Shown here: in pieces, positions 33,701 to 48,700 of the stretch
Layout of the letters: the number at the start of each line of letters is the position of its first letter
Position numbering within the stretch: position 1 is the first letter of the stretch
DNA from: Gordionus sp. m RMFG-2023
Taxonomy: Eukaryota; Nematomorpha; Gordioida; Chordodea; Parachordodidae
Direction: 5' to 3'
DNA length: 64,000 nucleotides
NCBI RefSeq assembly: GCF_954871325.1
Contig: NC_088778.1
Location: 14,349,666-14,413,665 of the forward strand
Program-made: the position numbers and the translations under genes
Notes under the pieces: model-generated
What the model was told of the DNA's origin: nothing
Databases searched by the model: none
Seen by the model: only the letters and a program-made list of their open reading frames with translations

Positions 33701-36700
33701 TTTTTCAAAGCGACTAGTTCACCTTTTGAAATCTCTCGCCAGAGACCATGGTTTTGTACCTCCCTTACTTCTTTTGAGGTTTCTACAATCTGGTGAATTG
33801 ACGCGTTAATTTCATCATATCTTATCCTAACAACCAGCTCAACAACGCCGGAAGTAGATAATAAATTAGTGAGATTCAAACGTTGCGAGGCATAAACGGC
33901 AGCGTAGCCTTTGACGAAGGTGCAGGTTAGGCCGTAGGCGTAATACAGACCAGGCGGAAGATTAAGGAGGAAACTAGAAGGTAGTGATGAGGAAAGCGGA
34001 GCTTGGTCGAATCTTTTAAGTAATTTTTTATCGAGTTGTTGATAGGCAATCAAGTAAGAATGTGATTTGAACTATCTACCCTTTCTCAAGAGCCCAAAAT
34101 TAACCAGAAAATATAGCAGATTTTAAAATATTACATTATAAATGGAAACGCCATAAGCAGGTTATAAATATAATAAGGAAAAAACCTAAGCCACACGATT
34201 TCACCGGCATTGTTAGTTAAACTATCGTACAGATTTTGATAAATACCGTTCAAATCTTCATCGCTAAAATCTTCATGAGTAAATTCAACCTTTAGTAGTG
34301 GAGGTTTTCTATCTGCATTTTTATTCATTTCCATTTTGTTTCTCAAAATATGCAAATAAATTCTAACGGATCTATCTAAAGGACCGGCCGCGTTAACTAT
34401 GGAATCTAGCTTGGATTCAAATAAATCGGGGTTAAATAGACGGGTTTCGGTATCGAATATAGCGTATACGGGTCTAGTTGATAAATGAAATAATTAATCA
34501 AAAAAAGATTAAAGTAATATCAAAATTACGCGACTGTAATTATGAGTTACTTGTCTGTCCAGAAAAAGACGAGCACGTCTTTGTTCATGACGTACCCTTT
34601 CCTATTTTCAAATAACGGAATAATTTTTTAAAATTTATAACCTAGAAAATCAAACTTAAAAGAACCTAATTTGAAATTGATATCATCATCCATATTTTTA
34701 AATAACTAATTTTCAAATGGAAGATATATCGGAATCCATAGATGAAATTAATTTTATAAAAATATTAAATTATATAGTAGAATTATTAATTATTAAAATT
34801 AATTTAATCTATTTTTGTGGATAACTTATCAATTTGTGTTGCACTTATATTTGCCCGCTCCTTATCCTCCTTAATAATATAGCTATATTAAAAATGGCAC
34901 ATAATTGAACAACCTTCATACATTAGAACTCCTCCAATAATAATGAAAATACTAATAATTAAATCTTTTTTTAAATTTGAGCACATGCCACACAAATGAT
35001 TCGTTCATTTTTCAAGATTCTGGGTTTGTGCAAAATATTAATTCCCAAAATAAAAAAATGTATGAAAAGCATGATCCAAATCTTATAGAGGCCTTGATAT
35101 GTTTGTTATGTGAAGCCTTTATAAATAGAATTCTTGTTGAATTTCATTTTTAAATAAAATAATCACAACTCTCCCTCCAACGCATTGATTGAACAACCTT
35201 ATTAATAAATACGAGATATGCATTAGTTATCCAGGCATTAGAAAACCGCACAGGCTGTCCATAGCCCGACTTGACCAGACCTTACCCTCGGGCTAGGGTT
35301 TGGACATTAAAAAAAGTATTCCAGGTTCGGGCTCAGGTCGGATTGTAAGAGCTGTCCGACCCAAACCCCGACCCGAAAAATAAATCTATATATCCTTATA
35401 ATTAATAATGTCAATTATAAAACTATATCATTTTTTATTTATCGTATTCTATCCTTAAAATGTCAATCAGAATAACATGTCATTTTCAATTATTATTTTA
35501 TAATTTACATAACAACCATATACCAAACTATTTTATGTGATTATATTTTAGTACTTTGCATTGCATAGTTAAAACGATATTATTACATACTTTACTTTCA
35601 TCATATTCTATCAAGTTAAATTAAATATATTTAATTAAATAGCTTCATATTTTCATCATTAAAAAATTATTTCAATAAATGCCAAATTAAAAAAAAATGG
35701 TAAAAATATGATGTAAGGGAAAATGCCAATGGCAAATCTGAGGTCTGGAAAAAATTTTCTATATATGACGAAAACAAAGAAGAACTTAATTATGTAAGTT
35801 GCAATTTTTGCAAAAATATGTTTATAATTCTATAACAACAGGTTAGTATATTTATATACAATAAATATATTATTAAATTATTTTAGGCCCAAATCAACTA
35901 AAAAGGCATAAATGTGTATTTACAATAGAGTAAAAAGACTCAATTAACAATTGATAGCCTTTTGGTACTGATCCCATAAAACTCAAAAGTTGTACCAAAT
36001 TTTAAAAAAGAGTGTACAAAGGTGCTTACCATGCTTTGTGGACGTCAGGCACCCCCCCTCCATCTCAAATTTGACTGTTTTCATAAATATCATTTTAAGC
36101 TAATAAAAATTTTACCCCCCCCCCCCCCAATTAAAATTTTACAAATATTTATTTTTTATAAATAAATTTTATTAAAATTTCCTTTCTTTGTGAGTACATT
36201 AACATTATTCAAAAATATTAATAAAATGGAAAAATTTTTAGTCAAAGAGATTGAAATCAAACAGTAATTTATTTTATTATTATATATAATTATTTTATTA
36301 AATTCAAAATTATTAGTGAGTTAGAATTAATAAGTATTTTTAATAATATTAATTATTAATAAATATCTATAATTTTTTAATTATTAATAAATATCTATAA
36401 TTTCTTAAATATTTTTCATTTTTACTTACATTTTGTAGAACAGAAGAAATAGAAATACAAAAGTTAAATAAGGCTGAGCATGAAAAAAAGTAATGTGTTG
36501 TCAGAAGCGATATCATTATTGAATTCAATTGATCAATCAGAGTTTATCATTGCTGCTAGTTGCATCAATAAATTATTTTCCCATAGCTCACTACTTTGTA
36601 GAAATTTACAAAAACCAAATAGATTTGGTTCAGGTTATTGATTTGGGGGAAAATATAAATGAACAGGTAGATACATTAAGAATGAATGTAGATGAATTTT

Positions 36701-39700
36701 TCATAATATTTATCTAGACATTGAATCGAAGGTTTAATTTTATGATATAACACTAATTAAACCTCGTCTAGCACCTAGACAATTATTGAAATGTAAAATA
36801 AATATTGGCTCAACTGAAGAATATTATAAAATATCGATTTTCATCCCATTCTTAGATATATTTTATCGCAAATAAAACGGTTTTTAGATAAAAAAAACAA
36901 GTCTTTAGCAATCTTCAAGTTTTATTATCCAAAGACCCTTCTTTGTTTTCTAATGCCACTATTGGTAAAATTAAATATTTAGCAAAATTTTATTCCTATG
37001 ATATTGATACTGAAATAAATTTAATCAGTGAATTCGAATTGTGGTTTACTACGTTTAACTATTTTACCTGAGGATGCTATTGATGCGCTCAATCGGTGTA
37101 AAGAAACCTTGGCTCAATTTCCTAATATTTTGAAGTTATTTTATATTCTTTTGCCTATTACAACATGTACGAATGAAGACTTTTTCGAACTTGAAAGTTG
37201 AAAACATATTTACGAAGTACTACTTCCGAATCTCGGCTAAATGGGTGAGCTCTGTTATATCCACAGAGATTTGGTTCCAACGACAAACGAAATTCTTGAT
37301 GAATTGGCAACATTCCCACGAAAATTAAAAATACTAATTATAATATTTAATAAAATTTTTTGTATAATATTGTATTTGATAAGAAGTTAAAAAAAACTTG
37401 TTTTTTAAATTATTCTAGTCAATATTTTATACATACTCTATTAGTATTTTCAATAAAAAAATTATATTCTACTTATATTATATGAGAATTTAAGCTGAGG
37501 CTAGTTTTTAAAGCAAATTTTATAAAAAAAAATGACATTAAACTTTATTTCAACTTTACATTTAAAAAGAACTTTATTAAATATAATATACCTAACTTAA
37601 AATAATAAAAAATTGGCTTGTAATAATTATAAGCACGAATTAGTAAATAATAGTTAAAAATAAAAATTTAATTATTATAAAATTATGAATAATTTGATAG
37701 AACAGCTTAAACAAAATCCCTCCCCCATAAGAAAATCCTGGATACGTTTGACAATTCAGGGGAAAGGTTTTGTTGATTGTTGTCAAAATTGTCTCAATAA
37801 TATGGAAATATTGATGTTAAACGCTTCATTCCAAATCCCACGAAATTTCTAAAAATTTTATAGATACTGCTGATGGTACACGCAATAAATTATTTCCGAA
37901 ATTAAAAGTATATATGAAAAAGGGTACATGTGCTGGAAACAAGTATATGAAAATATGGTAAAATTATTTATAATTTTTTATAGCCATCACAGACCTTTGG
38001 ACTGATGATTATAAGAAAGTTTTCTATGTAACTCTTACTATTCATTTCTTAAACGATTCCTGGAAGTTAGTTTGAAGAAGAAAAAAAGACGGGTGAAAAT
38101 ATTAAAAAGGAAATTAGAAATTTATTATAAAAATCAATGTATTTTTTATATCATGATACAGTAGGGCATATTTAACTGAAATGCCATTCATTACAGACCA
38201 AGGAGCTAATATGATTAAAGCATTTGAAAATCATAAACAATTGAATTGAGCTTCTCATCTTTTAAATACAGTTAAGGAATACCTTTGATAATAAAAATAT
38301 TGAACCTCGAGGTTCAGATATATCCAGGGATGCGAATCGGCAAAATTTTTGCGCGGGTTCGGTTTAAGGTAAAAAAATTAAGTGGGTTCGGTTTAAGGTA
38401 AAAAATAGGTGGGTTTGGTTAAGGGAAATATTTTTGAACCCGGGTTTGGTTCCGGGTTAAGCTAGAGTTTAAATGAATTGATAAAAAAAATTATATATTT
38501 AAATCATAATTAAAAATCTAGACATAAATTTGGTATAAAAAATAAATTTTTTATTTTATTTATAGGTAAAATATAGTTAAAAAACAAAAAATAGTCATGT
38601 ATCAATTTAAAAATTTTATTTAGACGTATTTCTTAAATTAGCAATATTTTTACTTTTCTAATTAATAATCTTTAAGAATAAGTTAAAAATTAAAAATAAA
38701 TGGCGTAAATGAATTTAATAGTTTATTTATTAACACTCCAATAGGAATCTTTGAGAATAAATTTTAAAAATTTTAAAAAAGGCATAAATGAATTAAGTTG
38801 TTTAAAATTTATTAACATTTCACTTAATTGAAAATTTCAAAATATTATAAAATTTCAATTAAATTATTAATATTTGTATTTACAATTATACAAATATCTT
38901 ATATGATTTTAAACAATACACTGAGCCCGGTTGAACCCGGGTTCAAATAAAATTTTCGGGTTTAGTTCGGGGTTTTGAAAATTTTATAAACGGGGTTCAG
39001 GTTCGGTTTGGGTTCAGATTTTTTTTCAAAAATCCGGGTTTTATTCCGGGTTCGGGTTCGAATCCCTGGATATATCAATGTTTTGTTGATTGTAAAAGTT
39101 TAGTTACTTATATGAAACAGAGTGGGAATTAAATCATTTTTATTAAAATATAGCATTAAATTTTAGATTAGTTAATCAACTTGATAAAACACTCCATTTG
39201 TGTGTTGAGACTCGATGGAATAATGATCGAATCTATTTTTAATCAATTAAATGAGATATTGGAGATTCACAGTTCTAGAGGAGAGTTGATTAAGCTCGAA
39301 AATATAGATTCTGAAATGATGAGGGATCTTATCAAGTTTCTGGCGCTTTTTAAAATTGCGAGTGATGAACTTAGGGTGATTTATAACCCACCATTCACAA
39401 AGATTGTTATCACAAAATATTAAGTTTTTACCTCATCCAGACTTAAACTCGCAGCTTAACCAGCTATCGCAGGATAAACAAATAGATATATTCCATGAAA
39501 TTTCGACATTTTAGTGTCCAAAATTACGGGATATGAAAATGTTATCCCGAGAGCATTATAAAGATTTGTGCCAACATATTAACACGCTGATTAATGCATA
39601 GAAGATCAACAGATATGATTGGGCAAAAATCTATAAATACCAACTCACCATCTAGCTCCTACACAACTGATAGAATAGCAAATAAAGGTTCATTAAATTA

Positions 39701-42700
39701 ATAATATATTAAATAAAAAATAATAAAGTAAATATATATCTTTTAAAATTATTATTTTTTTCTTAAGAAAATACTGAGGCAGATACGTTTTTGGATTTCT
39801 CTCTATGGGAGACTGACAATGAGTCTTCTGATGCTAGCGTTGAAGTTGACGAACTTCAAAAATACCTAGCTAAATTATATATTGAAGATGATAATATTTT
39901 GAATTGGTGGAAGACAAACCATTACGACTTTCCAAATTTAAGTATTTTGGCTCTTAAATTCCTAGCTATCCCTGCATCGTCGGCTAGCAGTGAAAAAGGT
40001 TTTAAGCTGCTGGTAGGTCCTTTGAAAAGAAAGGGGCTCGTTTAAAGCCAAATAAACTGGACTCCTCATTATTTATATATTATAATTATTCGCTTTGTGA
40101 TACTTTTGATAATGATATTGATATGTCATTATAATATGCTCATTATTATATTTTTTAGTCTCTATATTAACTTTATATCATCTAAATTCAACATAAATCA
40201 TGCTTATTGTTTTTATATAATCGCAATTATTTTTAAATTCGAATGTATTTTAACTTATTTATAATACTTTTATACAAATTAAATAAAATGCAGCTTAATA
40301 TATATCTTGATTATATGGCCGTCAAATAAACTTTTATTTAAGGTGGCTATGAATAAATACACATAAATTTTTTTTGGTTATTATAATATTTAAATTCAAA
40401 TTGTAAATATTTATTCGGGCTCGGGTCGGGTAGGAAAATGTATTAGAGCTAGGACAAAAAAGTTTTTTAAATTCGGGCTCGGACTGATAAAAAATTACTT
40501 TGTAGACCTCTACCAGGCATTAATCAATGTCATTTATAAATTAATAAAATCAATCAATCTTTATAGTATTTTATTGTTAAAACTCATCCTGATATAAACC
40601 TATGATCAGAACTCTTCAATTCAGCTCTCCCGTATATAAGTTGCCTACAACTCTTATCAATTTCATCATTTTTCCCATCGACGTCAGTCTCAGAATCAAC
40701 TTTACCATCTAAATGATTAAATCCTGGTCTAGATTTATGTTTCCACAAAATTCTATCTGTCCACGCCGGAATCCGACTTTTATCGGAAGTATCGTAGTGT
40801 TGGGAAAAGAGATCGTATTTATAAGTAGGAGCGAATGTAAGGAAACCCTCTTTGAAGTCTTGAAATGCCTTTTAGAGCAAACATTTGAAGGAAAACAAAA
40901 TAAATTTGCAAAAAGCTCAAATGTGGCTTATTCATAAATTTTTTTAAAAATCAAATATATTTTTTCATATCAATTTCGTAATATCGAACGGCCCAGTCGC
41001 ACATTTTAGTGAAATATCGGGCACCGGTAGATCTATTGTATCACAATAGCTGATATATTTATTTTTTTAAATTTATGTTAGTTATAAATCATATAATGTT
41101 AATTAGATAATGGAAACGAAATTTAAAAAACTAATTGATTTATATAATGTAATTTATTTTATTGACATATTTTTGGGTTTTTACTTGATTCTCTTATTAA
41201 TTATTTTTCCCCAAAAAGTAATTATTAAAAATGGGATCTAGAGCCCTAGCCGGATTCTTTAATTAAGTGAAGATAAATGAAGTAAAAATCACATAGATAA
41301 ATTCTAATTATCCATTATTGTATTATGATAAAACAAGAGAAGATATATTTTCGATGTTATTTTTATTGAATTTATTTATATTTTTCAAGCCCCAACCCTG
41401 CCCGATATTTCAAAAAAAAATTGAAGCCGGAACCTCAAGCCGAATTGCAATTAATTGGGCCCCTTCAAAAAATGCACTAATATGATCTACATATTCATTT
41501 ATAGCAAATTTATAAATGCAATTTACCAATAATTATTAGTGCTATAAACGTTGAAAAAATGAATACATTACAGTTACTCGTTAAAAAGGAAAAAGGGACG
41601 CGCTACATGCTATTAAATAAAGATTTTCTTTTTATTTATTTTTTTTCCATAGATAATTAAAAATAAAATTATACAAAAAAATGTATAAGATAAGTTACTT
41701 TGTAATCATTTTTTAGTTATTTTATCAAAATTTTGATAATATAAACAGCACTAAACACTGTTCTGGGGGGGGGGGGGGTGTATTATATTTAATAAAAGAA
41801 AAATTTTATTGGGATAATTAATTAAAACTATTTATGAAATATTTTCAAAAAACCTTATTAAATCATTTTCACAAGAATCTTCATTCCGATCCTCATCAAA
41901 TTTGTATTTATCTTTATTTCAATCTGAGTTCATATTTTTACTTTCATATGTTTTAGATTTAACTGCCGGACATCGAGGTTGAAATATTTTCCTCTATTTG
42001 TGTAAAAAATGTTTCACAATGGGGACAGCAGAGTTAAACAGTCTTCACCTGATGAAGTAAGCACTATTTAAAAAAAGTACAAAACATAGTCACTTTATTT
42101 GTTGCTTCATCACGAATCACATTATAAACATCAATCATATATATGATAATCATGATAATATAATCCAAATAAACTATAATATAAAATGTATGAAATAATA
42201 ATAATCTTATATAGCATTTATCAAACTATTGACATTAGAGATCTGCAAATCAAGGCCCGGCCCATACCCGGCCCGAACTATTTTTAAAAAATAATTTGTT
42301 AGGGCTGTCGGTTTAAAAAATTTTGGGCCGAGCCGGGCTTAAATTTTCAAGTATGATAACATTACACTTTGTCAAATAAATTGATATATTTTAAAATTCT
42401 TGCAAGAAACAAGGCTTTATTATTTTTTTTTGTAGAATATTTTTTTAGAATCAAAATAAATATCAAATTTTTCTATATTTAGATAAATTCGGGCCGGGCC
42501 TGGCGACTAATTTTTATTTCAGGTGGGGCTTTTCGGGTCAGAAAAATTTCGTTCAAGATCAGCTCAGGCAGGACAAATTTTTAAAATAAATTTCGAGCCG
42601 GGTTTGATTAGGTCCGATGCAGATCACTAATTAACATGTATTCTTAATAAAATAATTATAATATTAGAGAATATAAATTAACATACCTTGATTATTAAAT

Positions 42701-45700
42701 ATTAATTAGATTAACAATCTTGATGGTATAAAATTCAGCAATAAAAATGTAATAAATAGAATGAAGAACTTTGGAGGTTGATCCGCATTAAAAATTAGGC
42801 TTAAATTATTTATAAATATTTTTTACGAAAAAATTTAATGCAAAAAGTGACGCGACCGTTACTCAATAAAAGGTTTTACTTTACTCGTTACCTTTTGAAA
42901 CAAGTAACGAATGGCGTTCCTTTTCCTCAGAACGGCGTTATTTTACAGCACTAGTAATTACAGTTGATTTATAATCAATTTTTTATAATAGAAAAATATT
43001 TAATATTAATCGTTTCGTTTTAAATAATATAATTCATTTTTATTTTATTACGTGTTTATGATGTCTCTGGAGTGTCAACTGCTCAGCCGAGGTAAGGTGG
43101 TCCCATTTCTTTTCTTTAATATAATCCTTAACATTATCAATCGGCATATCGATTCTATAATTAAAATCTCCAAACCAAAACAGGTAGTCAGTGTTATTCA
43201 CAATAGGATGCTTTATTTCATTTGATTAACATGAAGAAGTTATTTATACAGGAAATTATATAAATTATTTAATTCACATCCCTTCCTCTTAAACTTGTAA
43301 TGAGAACGATATTTTTTCTTCAAAAAATAATTTCGACATACAAAAACTATTTCGCCTAAAAAAATTCAATTCTTAATTTTTTTTGTTCCTTGCAAAAAAC
43401 TGATTTTGTGCCATTTTTCATTCCCATAAATGGATTTTTATATAAAAAGTTATTTCAAAAAAATCGATTTTGAAACAAAAATTGAGTTTTATTTTATGCA
43501 TCAAGGTGCTTCATCTAACACTTGCATGCATGTAAATTTTAAAAATCAAAAATTATATTTTAATAATAAAAGATATATAACTAGCGGGGGTGGGGAGAGT
43601 ATAACTGGCATGGAAAATGGGGGGGGGGGGGGGGGTAGTATCGTTAATATTGAATGATTCAAATATATAAATAATCGGGTAACAACATATATAAACTTGA
43701 GGTTCAACAATAACAGAAATGTTTAAGAGTTCTGAAGACTTGGAAATCGTTTTTCTTACGAATTTATGCATCAAAATTACCCAAGGATTGAAGATGTCGA
43801 TACACAAAGAAGGTGATTATTTAGATTTCCTGTCTTATTAATATAGAGGAATTTTACTTTTGAAACATGCCATGAGGTATTTGAGTAAGGAAATATGGGA
43901 ACAAATAAAAATGATAAAATGTAGTTTAGTTACCACCTGGGAAATGCATAAATGATGCAATTTTTGTGGTGTGATAAATACAGAAATATTTAGCGAAGGG
44001 AAAGAAACTGTATTATACGTTTGTAGATTGATGTTTAACAGGATATCGCGCGAGGTTACTAGAAGGGCTTTGAGAAATCACATAAGAATGACGAGTATCT
44101 GCAGTGATTACAATGTATGTGAGAGCACGAACTGCGGTCCGGGCGGATGATGGGGGCTTTGAAATAAAGGCAGGACTAGGACTACATAAATGATTCGTTC
44201 TGAGATCATCATTTACATAATGGACGTCACAACAAAAGCGCAAGAAAGACTCCCATGGAAATTCTTTTATTCTAAAATGATCCTGTCTTGATGGCACTGG
44301 GATCAAAAATTTGGATGAAAGATAGCTATAGAAACAGAGGGCTGAATGTAGAAATGACTTGGCAGGAACACTTAGATGGAGGAATCTAGAATTTTGTGGT
44401 GTATGTGGAAAAGGAGTTGCTAGAAATTAAATATAATGCTCCAATACCAAAAATGGGTAAATAAAAGATTTAGTGGTGGAAAGGAAATAGATAGATGGCG
44501 CGACATCCATGATGTAGATAATAACGTAAATAAGGGAGGATTGGATATCCGCAGATTGATATATTTTGGAAAAATTGGGAATGTTTTGTTATTTAGGTGA
44601 CAGGCTGTGAATGCCGATGGAGATGTTAATACTACCGCGTAAGGCCAAATATGCATGGAAGTAATTCCGAAAGATATAGTCTACGATGGTGAAATATGGC
44701 AATGAGAGCGGCAGATGAATGAGAATTGTTAGATGAATGTGTGAGATATCACTGAGAAAGAGGGGGGGGGAAGGAATTGCGAGAAAGCATTGCAATAGAA
44801 GCAATTGGAGAGGTAACGAGAAGAAATAAAGTGAGGTTGTTAAGACTACTAATGTAAAAGCCATTAAGGAAAGCATATTAGAAAGTGATAAATCGAGTAT
44901 ATCATCTAATTCATTTTACAATATTTCAACATCATAAAGACAATGAATTTACTTGGCGAAAGTGATCAGAAATATATATTATAATGAGTGAAATTGTTGT
45001 CAGAATATTCATTTCGCGGTAAACATATTTGATCCTCGTTTAGTGATTTTGAGCTAACCATGAAGAGATAGCATAGCCTGGCTGCAGTGAATGCCCTAAT
45101 TCAATATTTTATCTTGATTTCGGAGTTGTTTTCATCAATTTCGCATAATTTTGATCAAAGAGTGGTTTTTGGGAAAACGAGGGAATATGGGAAAGTGCAA
45201 GGAATGTTCTACCTCAGATATGCTGGAAAGACCTTAGGTCAACCCATGCCAAAAATCGTAATAGTAGCAATAAAATCGTGTAAAAGTTAATTTCCATAAA
45301 ATGCAATTTATATTTACAACATAAAATTATTGATACTATAAATAATCATCCAGTTATTTCAACTCCTGAAATTTTAGTGATAATATTATAGAAGAGCATG
45401 AGTTGAACTCCTCATTCTTCGGTATGATTGGGTGAAGATGTGCATCTTGATGGAAATAAGGGAATCAAGGCCTTGAGGAAGACCTAACGCATGGGTGAAA
45501 GTGATAATGGATGACATGTGAAATGGGTGAAGATGTGCATCTTGATGGAAATAAGGGTATCAAGGTCTTGAGGAAGAACCAACGCATGGGTGAAAGTGAT
45601 AATGGATGACACGAGAAAAATGATTCTACAAATAAAGATGCCAAGGACCGTAAACAGAGGTTAAACTTGAAAACTGTTATTACACGAAGAATAATCAAAA

Positions 45701-48700
45701 ATAATAGTTATTTCATTCTAACAAAAATATCGAGAAAACCCAAGAAAAGTAAAATAATCATCACAATCACTCATAAAAACGTATATTTTAAAATATTTCA
45801 ATATTTAAAAAATAATTATTTTAAACAATTTGTGTATTGCATTAAAATGCCTAAATCCCTTTATAGTTAATAATAATATAGTAACACAAAAATCTTTGTG
45901 TCATCCATATCCGAAAAAATTTGGCTTGAGCTTTCCCGTGCCAAAGAATGCCCATTACGCTTATACATAAAAGTAAAGTCGTTAGCTCTTGTCATGTTTT
46001 GCCACAAAATAAATATGTTTGCTGAATACACTCACTTCTTAGCAAGGTTAGTACACAAAATGACGAAGGTTAAAAACTAATAATATAAAATTGACTCACA
46101 ATTTTTGAGCTAATATCGGCAAAATCAGAGTTCCTCTCCCGTACCTGGCTCTGACCTGCAGCCAAATGAGCGCAAACAAAACTATATGATTCAGATCCGC
46201 AAGTAAACCGAACACAAATGCCTCCTTTATTGCCGGCGGTGCCACCTAACCCTGTTTTAACTTTGGTGACTGATATGTCTCTTTTGTAATTTTTATGTAA
46301 AATAATTCGCAATTTATAATTGATGATTAATATTTTGGAAATCCTAATAAAAAATAATAAATGAAATATAAAAATATTACATTATTTAACTTATTTTAAA
46401 AATACTTGAAAAGTAACTAATTATTTATGTCGCTATATTCTAAAATGTAAATAGTTGAAATTATATATTTGAAAAAATTAACTAGTTACCGGTAACTAAT
46501 TACTTTAGCAGCACTATTAATTGTAGAAATGCATTGATACTCACGATATCCGCGAGTATCGGTATATATTTTCAATTTAACTGCTACCAGTGGCAACAAA
46601 TACTGAATATAATAATATACTATTTTGGTATCTAAAATATATTAATTGGTTAACTTGATATAATGAACAAGGGGATGATTAACGAATAAAAAAACGCAGA
46701 CTCCAACCAACTGAGCGCTTATAACTGACACAAATTTTCCTTTAAGTTTTAGAATGTTGTGTATTTCGGTTTCCCAATATCTTTGATTTTCCACGCTAAA
46801 AAAAATTCGATGCTTAAATTATAATTTAAAAAAATATTTTACAAATTCCGATTAGGTGGATGACTTCGCCTAATCCCATAAAACAAGAACGAAATAACAG
46901 TTCGACATGTTCCCAAAATAAATAATATAAAGGGTAAATCATATTTTCATTTTTAAAATTATTATATACAAGTAATTAAATGTTAACTAAAATATATCTT
47001 TTATATTTGTAAAAATATAGCTATAAAACTTAGGCTCGGATCATATTTTTGTCAATCAATTTATATTACAAACTTTTTCAAATAAAAAATATTCAAAAAA
47101 ATGAATAAGTATCATCCAAAAAATTTTAATACTTTAATTAATAATGATTAACAGAGAAAAAATTAATCCATCATATGTAATAAAATATAATCAAGATTAA
47201 ATAACTAAAAAAAACTTGTGTTTATAAAGAAAAGAGAAATAAAATAATATATTTTTTTCAGGAACATCTCTAAAACCGGAAAGAATTTTCGATGAAACAT
47301 ATTTTTAATGTAATATATAAGATTTCTAGCACCGAATATTCTAGACGCTAAAAGCAGGAAAACATAAATTACGGAACGTTAAAGAGTATTATTGTTTTAA
47401 TAGAAATTAAAACGAAATAATTGTAGAGCTCGGCAAGTTGGCCTGAGACTTGGTCAAATAAAACAATAATTAGAATTTCTCTATGATTAAGACAAAACAA
47501 ATGATGTTTACTATATATTTTTTAATAAAAAAAATTTGAATCGAGTTTGGATCTACAAATAAATTTGGCCAGGCTTAAAAATTTAAAAGAAACTCGGGCC
47601 AAGCTCAGATATTGTAATTTGCAGGGCTCTATATGATTGGTTTGTTTTAATTAGATGCATACTTTGAAATAGCAATATTTTTGGCATTTAAATCGATAAT
47701 TTCCTGAAAACCAATAATATACACATCGGGGACCATATCATCACAATCTGCAAGAAAAAAATATAAATTTAAGATATATTGTATTATATATGTTATATTG
47801 TATAGACTTATAAAAAAAAATATTTAAATTGTTACATTCTTTAAAAAAATGGTAGGTTATTTATGGGATGGAAATGATAAATTTTTTGCCAAAACTATAA
47901 GGAGAAGAGATGTGAATTATAAACTTTAAGGAGAATAGGCTGAACGTTTTTTATGTGGATTTTTACAAAAATATATAAATATATATCCTTTGTTATTTTT
48001 ATTCATTTTCTTACAAGAATAATAACCAAAAAATATGTATATCAGATAAATGGGCATTTCACAATATGCATGCATTTAAGTATGAATTTTAATATTTAAA
48101 AAAAAATAATACAATCTTAAAAATAAAACAGATAAATTAAATAACCAAACAATTAGGAATTGGCTTTCTTAGAGTATGCTGATGCATAAACCTACTTTTT
48201 ATTTGGCGGGCCATCATATTATCGAAATTTGAAAACCCAAAAATATGGAATCTGTTGCATTACTCCTACATTAAAAACTTATAAATTTATGAGGTTTCTA
48301 TAACAATTCAAATTTTTCTTATATGTCTGATAAGGACATGTAAAAATTATTATATTCCAGTCGCCTTAGAGTCACTATGTCAATTACTTTAAAAAAATTG
48401 TTAATTGAGCGAATGATACCCGTTTAAATATGATCAATAATTTTATAGTTAGCTTGATTTTAAAGAAGAAGAAAAAATCGGTATCTTTTTTATCATTCAG
48501 TTACTTAAGCATCTGTTAGCAGAAAATAACTTCAAAGAGGGGAACAAATACGTTCAATGGTTGGTGGTAAGATTTTTATTATAAAACCAATCACTTTTCG
48601 AGAAATGAAATAATAGGGACACTTAGAACTCAATGGGATGGCTGGGAAGTGAGCCTTTCCTTAACGGGGACGACTGGCAACTTTATAGATAAATAATTCG

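Larger units (their letters stand above)
35239..40512 (+). mobile_element. hAT transposon copy of the TAGAG family with two nested insertions
   Basis: It starts TAGAAAACC and ends GGTCTA..CCTCTA style (inverse TAGAGGTCTAC). Both subtermini repeat GGGCTCGGGTCGGG-type motifs like those of the GC-rich MITEs, and perfect 8-bp duplications CCAGGCAT flank it. Transposase fragments lie at about 37975-38280 and 39080-40045 on the + strand. A ZMYM-type hAT remnant (about 36045-37745) and a MITE (38325-39068) sit inside. It nearly fills the intron between synaptojanin exons k and j. It may be the coding relative of the GC-rich MITE family, which is inference from shared ends. Confidence 0.85.

Noticed and set aside
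33604-34053. Independent 149-residue gene
   Set aside because: It starts without an ATG in context, and both its internal acceptor and donor phases fit synaptojanin exactly.
34131-34355. Separate small gene starting [10 protein letters not shown]
   Set aside because: The frame extends 5' to the SDHRP continuation and belongs to synaptojanin exon k.
40713-40937. + strand 74-residue frame
   Set aside because: Shadow of the synaptojanin exon carrying PAWTDRILW on the other strand.
44013-44876. Three - strand reading frames
   Set aside because: They lie opposite a frame-broken + strand LINE and show no protein family features.
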